Source: an uncultured Eubacterium sp. | GTDB taxonomy: Bacteria; Bacillota; Clostridia; Lachnospirales; CAG-274 | Length of the DNA stretch: 25,334 nt | Assembly: GCA_900545305.1 (NCBI GenBank) | Contig: UQYD01000026.1 | Coordinates: 1-25,334, forward strand | Direction of reading: 5' to 3' | In this document: positions 6,216 through 13,988 of the stretch, in pieces | How positions within the stretch are numbered: position 1 is the stretch's first letter | How the letters are laid out: every line of letters starts with the position of its first letter | Notes under the pieces: model-generated | The model's database searches: none | What the model was told of the DNA's origin: nothing | Seen by the model: only the letters and a program-made list of their open reading frames with translations | Program-made: the position numbers and the translations under genes

Positions 6216-6625
6216 TATATAATGATACCATCACAATGGTCAACTTCATGTTGTATTATCTGTGCAGTCCAACCTGTAAATTTCTGTTTCTGTTTTCTAA
6301 AATTAATATCCAAATATTCAACTTCAATATTTTCATATCTAGTTGTTTTTCGAACACCTAATAAAGATAAACAACCTTCCTCTGTTTCAAAAGGATTAGC
6401 CTTCCGTACTATATATGGATTAATCATTGCTATATTCATAAAACCTACATTTACTGCAATAATTCTCTTTGCAACACCTATCATATTTGCAGCCATACCT
6501 ACACAATGTTCCTCGTTAGCCTTTAATGTATCTAATAAATCAATTACTATCTGCAAGTCTTCTTTTGTTGCAATATCTGCCTTTTGTTTTAAAAACAAAA
6601 CATCTTTCATAATTGGTCTAATCAA
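6215..6625 (-). CDS. def: Atypical peptide deformylase
   Basis: The family removes formyl groups from the N-terminal methionine of new proteins, using a metal held by one Cys and two His. The Cys motif EGCLS (83-87) and the HEVDH motif (126-130) are intact. Motif 1, normally G-x-G-L-A-A-x-Q, reads C-V-G-M-A-A-N-M (41-48). The glutamine that stabilises the transition state is therefore replaced by methionine. At 136 residues it is shorter than the Bacillus enzymes (about 160 or more). A TTG start at 6625 is chosen because AAGGAG lies 7 nt upstream; the ATG at 6610 is too far away. It has its own promoter and converges on rbr. It could be a genuine divergent deformylase or one with an altered substrate. 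Confidence 0.85.
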   Translation of the reverse strand: MIRPIMKDVLFLKQKADIATKEDLQIVIDLLDTLKANEEHCVGMAANMIGVAKRIIAVNVGFMNIAMINPYIVRKANPFETEEGCLSLLGVRKTTRYENIEVEYLDINFRKQKQKFTGWTAQIIQHEVDHCDGIII

Positions 6626-6655
6626 AAAATCACTCCTTTTACATCATATATAAAC

Positions 6656-6685
6656 ATTATATAATGTAATTATATAAAAAGGCAA
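6656..6685 (-). promoter_or_regulatory. Promoter of the deformylase gene
   Basis: On the minus strand TTGCCT (6680-6685) and a perfect TATAAT (6656-6661) are separated by 18 bp. The start lies about 25 nt before the TTG initiation codon. Confidence 0.8.
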
Positions 6686-6726
6686 GTCTTTAAAAAATTT
6701 TAATGCCAATTTATTGACAAGTAAGA

Positions 6727-6755
6727 TTGAAATTTACTCAGTTGTATGTTAAAAT
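6727..6755 (+). promoter_or_regulatory. Promoter of the alarmone synthetase operon
   Basis: TTGAAA (6727-6732), a 17-bp spacer ending in TGT, and TAAAAT (6750-6755) form an extended -10 promoter. The start is about 20 nt before the ATG at 6781. A TTGACA at 6714-6719 has no matching -10 at normal spacing. Confidence 0.65.
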
Positions 6756-6780
6756 TAGTTAATGAGCAAGGAGGGATTTA

Positions 6781-7578
6781 ATGGGTATAATAAATTGGCA
6801 AAAAGAGCTATTGCCTTTTGAACAGGCAGTTGATGAATTAGTTATAAAATTTAATGGAATAAAGAGAGATTATATGCGACTTGATAAGCAGTGTCCCATT
6901 GAACAGGTTGAGGGCAGAGTAAAAAAAGTCTCTAGTATACTCGAAAAAGCTAATAGAAGGAATATACCTATTAATCAAGCTATTGATAAATTAGAGGATA
7001 TAGCCGGTATTAGAATAATATGTCGATTTGTTGCTGATATTGACACTGTCGTGAACATTATAAGGCAACGTAGTGATTTTGATATGAAAATCCTTGAGGA
7101 AGAAGATTACGTTGGAAATCCAAAAGAAAGTGGTTACAGGAGCTATCATATCACCATTAAATACCCTATATTATATGGAGAAACTAGAAAAGATGTTGTG
7201 TGCGAAGTTCAAATTCGAACTCTTGCAATGAATTTCTGGTCAACAATAGAACATTCCTTAAAATATAAGTACGAAGGAAAAATTCCAGAAGAACTTAAAT
7301 ATAAGCTCCAAAGTTCTGCTGAAATAGCATTTAATTTGGATAAAGAAATGGACTATATTCGTAATGAGCTTTTTGAAACACAAAATATCCAAGAAACAAA
7401 GGATATTATTGTCAATAAAATTATGGAGAATATACATAATCTTTATTACCATGGAAATAATGAACAGATGGCTGAATATAACAATCGTTTCTTGCTTTTG
7501 TATAGAGAAGGTAATATTAAAAAGCTATCTGAATTTAATATAGAATTAGAAGCAACCTTAAAACTTTACTCAGCTTAG
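6781..7578 (+). CDS. Small alarmone synthetase, RelA/SpoT synthetase domain (RelQ/RelP-like)
   Basis: This stand-alone synthetase transfers pyrophosphate from ATP to GTP or GDP to make (p)ppGpp, the stringent-response signal. Motifs visible are KLEDIAGIRIICRF (70-83), KESGYRSYH (115-123), EVQIRT (142-147) and FWSTIEHSLKYK (152-163), all typical of the nucleotidyltransferase fold. No HD hydrolase or TGS/ACT regulatory domain is present. At 265 residues it is about 50 longer than Bacillus RelQ or RelP. The extra part is a charged C-terminal helix-rich tail (about 215-265) that I cannot assign. GGAGG precedes the ATG. It leads a tight cluster with the metallophosphoesterase (9-nt gap) and the cyclophilin. 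Confidence 0.92.
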   Translation: MGIINWQKELLPFEQAVDELVIKFNGIKRDYMRLDKQCPIEQVEGRVKKVSSILEKANRRNIPINQAIDKLEDIAGIRIICRFVADIDTVVNIIRQRSDFDMKILEEEDYVGNPKESGYRSYHITIKYPILYGETRKDVVCEVQIRTLAMNFWSTIEHSLKYKYEGKIPEELKYKLQSSAEIAFNLDKEMDYIRNELFETQNIQETKDIIVNKIMENIHNLYYHGNNEQMAEYNNRFLLLYREGNIKKLSEFNIELEATLKLYSA

Positions 7579-7587
7579 GAGAAAATT

Positions 7588-8283
7588 ATGTCCCTATATG
7601 CAATGTCAGATTTACATTTAAGTTTTTATAAAGAAAAGCCTATGGATATATTTGATTCTGTATGGAAAGACCACCCTCAGAAAATATTGGAAAGATGGAA
7701 TTCTACTGTGTCAGAAGATGATACTGTTTTAGTCCCAGGAGATGTTTCTTGGGGAAAGAATTTAAATGAAGCTACCCCAGATTTAGAATTTATAGATAAC
7801 TTAAAAGGTAAAAAGATTTTATTAACCGGAAATCATGACTATTATTGGAATTCTACACAAAAATTAAACGAAATGTTTGATAGTATGAGCTTTTTAAAAA
7901 ATAATTTTTATGAATTTGAAAATTATTTAATTTGTGGAACTAGAGGTTGGATTTGTCCGGGAGATACAAGATATACTGACCATGATAAAAAAATATATCT
8001 TAGAGAAGTTGGTAGGTTAAAACTTTCACTAGAAAGTGCCGTTAATAGTAGTAAATTTAATGATAATATAATATTAATGATGCATTTTCCACCAACAAAT
8101 GATAAACACGATAGGTCAGAATTTATTGAACTAATCGAAAAACACAATATAAAAAGGGTTGTGTATGGTCATTTACATGGCAAAAAGAAATACGACAACA
8201 GTTTAATAGGAAATAAAAATAATGTAGAATATTCATTGGTTTCTGCCGATTATCTTGGCTTTACACCAATTAAAATATTATAA
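7588..8283 (+). CDS. Calcineurin-like metallophosphoesterase
   Basis: The 231-residue protein has the five metal-binding blocks of the family: SDLH (D8, H10), PGDVSWG (D52), GNHDYYW (N82, H83, D84), MMHFPP (H166) and YGHLHG (H195, H197). It is a soluble di-metal phosphohydrolase of the predicted-phosphohydrolase group found in Firmicutes. Substrate is unknown. The start at 7588 follows TAGGAG, only 9 nt after the alarmone synthetase, so the two are surely co-transcribed. A role in nucleotide or signalling-nucleotide turnover is tempting from the context but remains inference. Confidence 0.9.
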   Translation: MSLYAMSDLHLSFYKEKPMDIFDSVWKDHPQKILERWNSTVSEDDTVLVPGDVSWGKNLNEATPDLEFIDNLKGKKILLTGNHDYYWNSTQKLNEMFDSMSFLKNNFYEFENYLICGTRGWICPGDTRYTDHDKKIYLREVGRLKLSLESAVNSSKFNDNIILMMHFPPTNDKHDRSEFIELIEKHNIKRVVYGHLHGKKKYDNSLIGNKNNVEYSLVSADYLGFTPIKIL

Positions 8284-8302
8284 AATGAAAAGGAGAAAAA
8301 TT

Positions 8303-8824
8303 ATGTCTAAAAATCCAATAGTAACAATTAATATGCAAAATGGAGATGTAATCAAAGCTGAATTATATCCAGAGATTGCACCTAATACTGTAAACAACTT
8401 TATCAGTCTTATAAACCATGGTTTCTATGATGGTCTTATTTTCCACAGAGTAATCAAAGGTTTTATGATTCAGGGTGGTTGTCCTGATGGCACTGGTATG
8501 GGTGGTCCTGGTTACGGTATCAAGGGCGAATTTGCTGGAAATGGTGTTAAAAACGATTTAAAGCACACTGCCGGTGTATTATCAATGGCCAGAGCTATGA
8601 ATCCAAACTCAGCTGGTTCACAGTTCTTTATTATGCATCAGAATGCTCCTCATCTTGATGGTTCTTATGCTGCATTTGGTAAAGTAATTGAAGGTATGGA
8701 AAACGTAAATAAAATTGCAGAATGTCCAACTGACCACTATGATAGACCATATGAAGACCAGATTATGAAAAATGTTACAGTTGAAACTTTTGGTGTTGAA
8801 TATCCAGAACCTGAAACTATGTAA
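8303..8824 (+). CDS. Cyclophilin-type peptidyl-prolyl cis-trans isomerase
   Basis: Cyclophilins speed isomerisation of Xaa-Pro bonds during folding. FHRVIKGFMIQGG carries the catalytic Arg and Phe/Gln residues, and SAGSQFFIM and LDGSYAAFGKV complete the active-site face. No signal peptide is present, so it is cytoplasmic. The ATG at 8303 is preceded by AGGAG. A longer reading frame from 8255 overlaps the upstream gene and lacks a ribosome binding site. The 173 residues exceed Bacillus PpiB (about 143), mostly through a C-terminal acidic tail (EYPEPETM). It lies 19 nt after the phosphoesterase and closes the cluster before a terminator. Confidence 0.93.
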   Translation: MSKNPIVTINMQNGDVIKAELYPEIAPNTVNNFISLINHGFYDGLIFHRVIKGFMIQGGCPDGTGMGGPGYGIKGEFAGNGVKNDLKHTAGVLSMARAMNPNSAGSQFFIMHQNAPHLDGSYAAFGKVIEGMENVNKIAECPTDHYDRPYEDQIMKNVTVETFGVEYPEPETM

Positions 8825-8879
8825 TTTTCTAATCCATTTTTAATGTTGGATTAATTGTGTTTTAAAAATATTTTTGTAC

Positions 8880-8885
8880 TATAAT
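8880..8885 (+). promoter_or_regulatory. Probable -10 box for the two-component operon
   Basis: A perfect TATAAT lies 73 nt before the response regulator ATG. The -35 is poor (TTGTGT at 8855-8860, 19-bp spacing). The predicted start near 8892 falls just after the 5' arm of the overlapping terminator. Confidence 0.5.
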
Positions 8886-8922
8886 AAACGGGTAATGGAA
8901 ATAAACCATATCCGTTTATTTT
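8884..8922 (+). terminator. Terminator after the cyclophilin gene
   Basis: Positions 8884-8891 (ATAAACGG) pair with 8912-8919. An almost continuous inner extension pairs 8892-8894 with 8909-8911 and 8896-8898 with 8906-8908, and a T run follows. A weaker 7-bp hairpin lies at 8830-8853. The 5' arm overlaps the -10 box of the next operon. Confidence 0.8.
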
Positions 8923-8958
8923 TATATAACTGATAATTTATAAAAGAGGGTGTTATAC

Positions 8959-9654
8959 ATGGAAGATAAAAAAGAAAAGGTACTTATTGTTGAAGATGAA
9001 ACAAAATTAGCTAGATTTGTAGAACTAGAGTTAAAACACGAAGGATATGAAGTTTTTGTTGCAAATGATGGTAGAAGTGGTATAGAAAGCTTTTTTGAAC
9101 ATGAACCTGATATAATATTATTAGATTTAATGCTTCCTCAATTAAACGGTATAGAAGTATGTAGAAGAATAAGAAAAGAATCTAGTGTTCCTATCATTAT
9201 GCTTACAGCTAAAGGGGAAGTTATGGATAAAGTATTAGGTCTTGATAATGGTGCTGATGACTACATAACAAAACCTTTCGCAATAGAAGAAGTATTGGCC
9301 AGAATTAGAGTAGCTTTGAGACACACTACTATAAATAATAAGGAGAATAATGAAAATATTCTTACATTAAAAGATTTGTCTGTCGATTTGCAAAAACACA
9401 GTGTTAAATACAAAGAGGAGGAAATAGAGCTTACAAAGCGTGAATTTGAATTACTTGTTTATTTATTACAGAACAAAAATATAGTTATTACTAGAAATCA
9501 AATTTTAAATCAAGTTTGGGGATACGATTACATCGGTGAAACTAATGTAGTAGATGTATATATACGATATTTAAGAACTAAAATTGATGATAGATTTGAT
9601 GTTAAACTTATTCATACTATAAGAGGTGTTGGTTATTTTGCAAAAGATGAGTAA
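8959..9654 (+). CDS. OmpR/PhoB-family response regulator
   Basis: A receiver domain (about 1-120) has the acidic pair E12/D13, the phospho-acceptor D56 in LLDLMLP, the conserved Thr in MLTAK and the Lys in YITKPF. A C-terminal winged-helix DNA-binding domain (about 135-231) has LTKREFELL and RTKIDD...HTIRGVGYF signatures. It is closest in style to ArlR/CsrR-type regulators, but the target genes are unknown. The ATG at 8959 is preferred over an upstream GTG because the AAGAGGG site lies 8 nt before it. It overlaps the sensor kinase gene by 8 nt, which indicates translational coupling. Confidence 0.95.
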   Translation: MEDKKEKVLIVEDETKLARFVELELKHEGYEVFVANDGRSGIESFFEHEPDIILLDLMLPQLNGIEVCRRIRKESSVPIIMLTAKGEVMDKVLGLDNGADDYITKPFAIEEVLARIRVALRHTTINNKENNENILTLKDLSVDLQKHSVKYKEEEIELTKREFELLVYLLQNKNIVITRNQILNQVWGYDYIGETNVVDVYIRYLRTKIDDRFDVKLIHTIRGVGYFAKDE

Positions 9655-11062
9655 AAAAATAAAATTAACTAAATTTAAAAATATGCCTATAAGTAAAAAA
9701 GTTACTTATTTATACACTCTTTTCTTTTGTATTGTATTATTTATAATTTCTATTTTAATAGTATTTAATGCGTGGATGTATTATTCCAGTGTTTCTAAAA
9801 AAGAAATTAATGATACAGCTACTAAAGTAGAAGAATATATTAAAAACGGTGGAGAAATAACAAAAGAAAACCTACAAAAAATAACAGATAATAAATATAT
9901 TGATATTAGAGTTACTCTAAGGGATAATAAATTTTTTGCAGATACAATGAAAAACCCTGATGAATTCCCTTCTTTTGAGCCACCTATGGAGAACAATAGG
10001 CAACAGAAAAAAAACAGTTCAGATAATAGGTTTCATACTAAAACAATATCCAATCAACCATATATGTTTACTCACAGAGAAGTGAAGTACAATGATAAGG
10101 TATATGATATAGGTATATTTAGAACATATAGCCATGAATATTCTATAATGAGGAATTTTGTTATTCTATTTATTATTATTAATATAATAGCATTTTTCAT
10201 ATCTTATTATGCTGGTAAGTATATAGCAAACAAAATACTTAAGCCTATAAGGAATATTACTGAAACGGCTGAAAACATAAGTATAAACGACTTACAGCAA
10301 AGAATAGAAGTTCCTGAAACAGATGACGAAATAAAAAAGCTTATTATTACATTTAATGATATGATTTCAAGACTTGACCAATCATTTGAAAAACAAAAGC
10401 AATTTATTTCTGATGCTTCTCACGAATTAAGGACTCCTATATCCGTTATTCAAGGCTATGTCAATTTAATTGACAGATGGGGCAAATCAGATACTGAGGT
10501 TTTAGAAGAATCTATTTCATCTATTAAGTATGAAACTGAACATATGGCTAATTTAATTAAACAACTGTTATTCTTGGCTAGAACAGATAATAAAACCCAA
10601 ACAGCACAATTAAAACCTGAGGATATTTCTATTATAGCTGAAGATGTTGTAAAAGAAGCAACTGTTATGGACCCAAAAATATCAATAAAATTTACTGGAA
10701 ACAGCTCTGTTACAGCTAATATTGATGAACATTTAATAAAACAGTTAATGTGGATCTTTGTAGATAATGCAATAAAGTATAGTGCAGATAAGCCAATAAT
10801 TATTGATGTAAATACAGGTTATGAAGATGGAAAACCATTTTTTACTGTAACAGATAAGGGTATTGGTATGGAACAAGAAAACATTAACCATATCTTTGAT
10901 AGATTTTACAGAGCCGACCAATCAAGAAATAAGGAAATTGACGGAAATGGTTTAGGTTTATCTATTGCAAAATGGATTATTGAGCAACATAACGGACACA
11001 TTGATGTTATAAGTGAAATAGGTAATGGTTCTTGCTTTAAAATTACTTTTCCTCAAATTTAA
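9647..11062 (+). CDS. Membrane sensor histidine kinase
   Basis: This is the partner of the preceding regulator. From the ATG at 9647 it has 471 residues. TM1 spans about 21-46, an extracytoplasmic sensor region about 47-165 and TM2 about 166-190, then a HAMP linker follows. The HisKA domain contains DASHELRTP with the phospho-accepting His259. The ATPase domain has the N box FVDNAIKYS, the G1 box DKGIGM, the F box DRFYRADQSR and the G2 box GNGLGLSIA. The sensor region contains a Pro-rich and Gln/Asn/Lys-rich stretch, so the ligand cannot be guessed. Domain layout resembles ArlS-type kinases. An intrinsic terminator follows. Confidence 0.95.
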   Translation: MSKKIKLTKFKNMPISKKVTYLYTLFFCIVLFIISILIVFNAWMYYSSVSKKEINDTATKVEEYIKNGGEITKENLQKITDNKYIDIRVTLRDNKFFADTMKNPDEFPSFEPPMENNRQQKKNSSDNRFHTKTISNQPYMFTHREVKYNDKVYDIGIFRTYSHEYSIMRNFVILFIIINIIAFFISYYAGKYIANKILKPIRNITETAENISINDLQQRIEVPETDDEIKKLIITFNDMISRLDQSFEKQKQFISDASHELRTPISVIQGYVNLIDRWGKSDTEVLEESISSIKYETEHMANLIKQLLFLARTDNKTQTAQLKPEDISIIAEDVVKEATVMDPKISIKFTGNSSVTANIDEHLIKQLMWIFVDNAIKYSADKPIIIDVNTGYEDGKPFFTVTDKGIGMEQENINHIFDRFYRADQSRNKEIDGNGLGLSIAKWIIEQHNGHIDVISEIGNGSCFKITFPQI

Positions 11063-11071
11063 TATTACCTT

Positions 11072-11103
11072 AGACCTACCTAATACCCACAGGTAGGTCT
11101 TTT
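11072..11103 (+). terminator. Intrinsic terminator of the two-component operon
   Basis: A perfect 10-bp stem, AGACCTACCT (11072-11081) with its complement at 11091-11100, encloses a 9-nt loop and ends in TTTT. Confidence 0.9.
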
Positions 11104-11142
11104 AATTTAATTAAAAATTTTATAGCTTAACCCTAAAATATA

Positions 11143-11151
11143 TGATACAAT
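11143..11151 (+). promoter_or_regulatory. Extended -10 promoter of tldD-tldE
   Basis: TGA followed by TACAAT (11146-11151) gives an extended -10, with no good -35. The start is about 40 nt before the tldD ATG. Confidence 0.55.
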
Positions 11152-11197
11152 AAATCTTGAATTATTAATATGCCTATATATTTAACGGAGGTATGAT

Positions 11198-12586
11198 ATG
11201 TTAGATAAATTATTAGTAAGTGATATATTATATGCTGCAACTTCAACAGGTGCTGAATTTGCAGAAGTATTTGTCGAAAGCAACAAAAAAAATTCATTAG
11301 GACTTATAAATGGTAAATTAGAAAGAGCATTAAGCGGTATAGATTTTGGTATAGGTATAAGAATTATAAACAAAGACCGTATGGTTTACGTGTATACAAA
11401 CAAAAAAGATAGAGAAAGTCTTATTAATTTAGCTAAAAATGGGGCTACAGCAATAAGTGGAAATTCTAGTCAAAAACAAATTATATTTAACGATATAGAT
11501 TATAGAAAAATAAATAATAACAATATAAAAATTTATCCTAGTTCATTATATAGTAACAAAATTGTTGAAATTATGAAAGAGGGTAGTGATACTGCTTTTA
11601 AATATAATTCATTAATCACTCAAACAAATATTAGTTATATGGATTCTATACAAAATATTTTAATTGCAAACACTGAAAATCTTTATGTAACAGACGAAAG
11701 AACTAGAAGCCGTTTATCAGTAAATGCTGTAGCCTCTAATGAAAGTGAAAAGCAAACTGGTTATTTTGGTCCTGGTGCAATGAAGGGTATTGAATTTTTA
11801 AATAATATTAACATAAAAGAGATAGCAAATGAAGCTGCTCGTTCTGCAGTTACAATGCTTAATGCAAAAGATTGCCCAAGTGGTAAAATGCCTGTTATTA
11901 TGGATAACGGTTTTGGTGGGGTTATCTTCCATGAAGCTTGTGGTCATGGTCTTGAAGCTGCTGCTATAGCAAAAAAAGCATCTGTATTTACCGATAAAAT
12001 AGGAGAAAAAATTGCATCTGACAAAGTTACTGCAATAGATGATGGCACCATTCCAAATAGCTGGGGTTCAATTAATGTAGATGACGAAGGTGTACCAGCC
12101 CAGAAAAATATTTTAATTGAAAACGGTATATTAAAAAATTATATGGTTGATAGATTTAATGGTGCTAAAATTGGTATGAAACCTACAGGTTCATCTAGGC
12201 GAGAATCTTATAAATTTATACCAGTTTCCCGAATGACTAATACGTATATAGCTTCTGGTAAGGACAAAAAAGAGGATATTATATCAAATACAGAATATGG
12301 TTTGTATGCTAAGTATATGGGTGGTGGTTCAGTTAATACTGCTAGTGGAGAATTTAATTTTGCTGTTAATGAAGCATATATCGTCAGAAATGGTAAGATA
12401 TGCGAACCTGTACGTAGTGCCACTCTTATTGGAAAAGGTCACGAAGTCCTTAAAAATATAGATATGGTTTCTGATAATTTAGAATTAGCCGAAGGAATGT
12501 GTGGTGCATCCAGTGGTTCTATTCCTGTATGCGTTGGTCAACCTATGCTAAGAGTTCAAAATATTACAGTAGGAGGTAAAAACTAA
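11198..12586 (+). CDS. tldD: TldD metalloprotease subunit
   Basis: TldD is the zinc-bearing catalytic subunit of the heterodimeric TldD/TldE protease, which in other bacteria trims unfolded peptides such as microcin B17 precursor or the CcdA antitoxin. The metal motif HEACGHGLEA begins at residue 245 (HExxxH, H245/E246/H250). The C-terminal GMCGASSGSIPVCVG resembles the conserved Cys-containing segment of the family. At 462 residues it is near the usual 480. GGAGG precedes the ATG. The stop overlaps the next start by one base, so both subunits are made together. No RiPP precursor or toxin-antitoxin gene is visible next door, so the native substrate is unknown. Confidence 0.95.
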   Translation: MLDKLLVSDILYAATSTGAEFAEVFVESNKKNSLGLINGKLERALSGIDFGIGIRIINKDRMVYVYTNKKDRESLINLAKNGATAISGNSSQKQIIFNDIDYRKINNNNIKIYPSSLYSNKIVEIMKEGSDTAFKYNSLITQTNISYMDSIQNILIANTENLYVTDERTRSRLSVNAVASNESEKQTGYFGPGAMKGIEFLNNINIKEIANEAARSAVTMLNAKDCPSGKMPVIMDNGFGGVIFHEACGHGLEAAAIAKKASVFTDKIGEKIASDKVTAIDDGTIPNSWGSINVDDEGVPAQKNILIENGILKNYMVDRFNGAKIGMKPTGSSRRESYKFIPVSRMTNTYIASGKDKKEDIISNTEYGLYAKYMGGGSVNTASGEFNFAVNEAYIVRNGKICEPVRSATLIGKGHEVLKNIDMVSDNLELAEGMCGASSGSIPVCVGQPMLRVQNITVGGKN

Positions 12587-13929
12587 TGGATATAAAAGAC
12601 TTTAAAAACATCTTATTTGCTAAAGCAAAAGATGAAGGTTTTAGTGAATATGAAATATACTATAGTGAAAGAAAATCTTTTAGTGTTAATATATATAAAG
12701 AGCAAATAGAAAAATATCAAAATAGCGAAACCTCTGGTTTTGGTTTTAGGGGTATTTATAACGGAAAAATGGGCTATTATTACAGTGAAACCGTAGATGA
12801 ATCAATTATTCCAGAAGTAATATCAACAGCTAAGATAAATGCTAAATTGCTCGAAAATGATGAAAAAGAATTTATTTATGAAGGAAGTTCTGAATATCCA
12901 GATTTAGACCTATACAATACAAATTTAAATAAACTTACAGCTAACGATAAAATAGATTTAGCTTTAAAAATGGAAAAAGCTGCTTACACCTATGATAAAA
13001 GAATTACTGCTGTAAATACTTCTCTTATAAATACAGGAGATTCAAGTGTATATATCGCAAATTCTAAAGGAATGGAGCTATCTGACAAACAAAATTATGC
13101 AGTTGCTTATATTGGAATAATGGCTCAAGAAAATAATAGCACAAAAGAGTCTGGAGAGATATGGATTGGCAATGATATATCAAGCTTTAATCCTATTGAG
13201 TTAGCAAACACTGCTGGCAAAAAAGTTATAAACTCTTTGTGTGGAACAAGTGTTAAGAGCAATACATACAAAACTATTATAAAAAATGAAGTTGTTGCAG
13301 ATATGTTACAAGTTTTTAGTAGTGCCTTTTTAGCTGACAATGTTCAAAAAGGATTTTCTTTATTATCAGGAAAGCTCGGTGAAAAAGTCTATAGTTCTAA
13401 AATTACTATCTGTGACTATCCTCTTTTGGATAATGGTTATGCCACAACTCCTTTTGATAGCGAAGGCGTAGCAAGTTATAATAAAAATGTTGTTGAAAAT
13501 GGTATTTTAAAAACATATTTATATAATCTAAAAACAGCAAATAAAGATGGCGTACAAAGTACAGGAAATGGTTTTAAGTCATCATTTAGAGGAACTGTTG
13601 GAGTAAGCACAACTAACTTCTTTATACAAAATGGAATTACAGAATTTGAAGATTTATTATCAGATATTAACAATGGATTATTGATCACAGATGTTGCCGG
13701 TCTTCATTCTGGAGCAAATAGTATTTCAGGTGATTTCTCATTAGCAGCAGAAGGATTTTTAATAGAAAATGGTAAAATCACTGCCCCTGTTGAACAAATA
13801 ACTATAGCTGGAAATTTCTACAATCTTCTTTCTGATGTAAAAGATATAGGAAATGATTTAAAATTTAATTCATCTGCTATTGGTTCTCCATCTTTAGCAT
13901 TTGATTCAATACAAGTTGCAGGTTTATAA
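12586..13929 (+). CDS. pmbA: TldE/PmbA subunit
   Basis: PmbA (TldE) is the non-catalytic partner that forms the closed protease chamber with TldD. It shares the fold (N-terminal VNIYKEQIEKYQNSETSGFG, C-terminal AGNFYNLLSDVKDIGNDLKF and PSLAFDSIQVAG) but has no HExxxH motif, as expected. At 447 residues it matches the family (about 450). The ATG overlaps the tldD stop by one base, and AGGAGG lies at 12571-12576 inside the tldD end. A long bidirectional terminator follows. Confidence 0.94.
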   Translation: MDIKDFKNILFAKAKDEGFSEYEIYYSERKSFSVNIYKEQIEKYQNSETSGFGFRGIYNGKMGYYYSETVDESIIPEVISTAKINAKLLENDEKEFIYEGSSEYPDLDLYNTNLNKLTANDKIDLALKMEKAAYTYDKRITAVNTSLINTGDSSVYIANSKGMELSDKQNYAVAYIGIMAQENNSTKESGEIWIGNDISSFNPIELANTAGKKVINSLCGTSVKSNTYKTIIKNEVVADMLQVFSSAFLADNVQKGFSLLSGKLGEKVYSSKITICDYPLLDNGYATTPFDSEGVASYNKNVVENGILKTYLYNLKTANKDGVQSTGNGFKSSFRGTVGVSTTNFFIQNGITEFEDLLSDINNGLLITDVAGLHSGANSISGDFSLAAEGFLIENGKITAPVEQITIAGNFYNLLSDVKDIGNDLKFNSSAIGSPSLAFDSIQVAGL

Positions 13930-13940
13930 TTAAACCATAA

Positions 13941-13982
13941 AAAAATGACACATTTGATATAAATCTCAAATGTGTCATTTTT
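13941..13982. terminator. Bidirectional terminator between pmbA and prfC
   Basis: A perfect 17-bp stem (13941-13957 with 13966-13982) has an 8-nt loop and carries A and T runs on both flanks. It serves the convergent pmbA and prfC genes. Confidence 0.93.
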
Positions 13983-13988
13983 AGATTT

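Noticed and set aside
6174..6653. Plus-strand open reading frame over the deformylase
   Set aside because: It is the shadow of the minus-strand gene, whose metal-binding motifs are clear.
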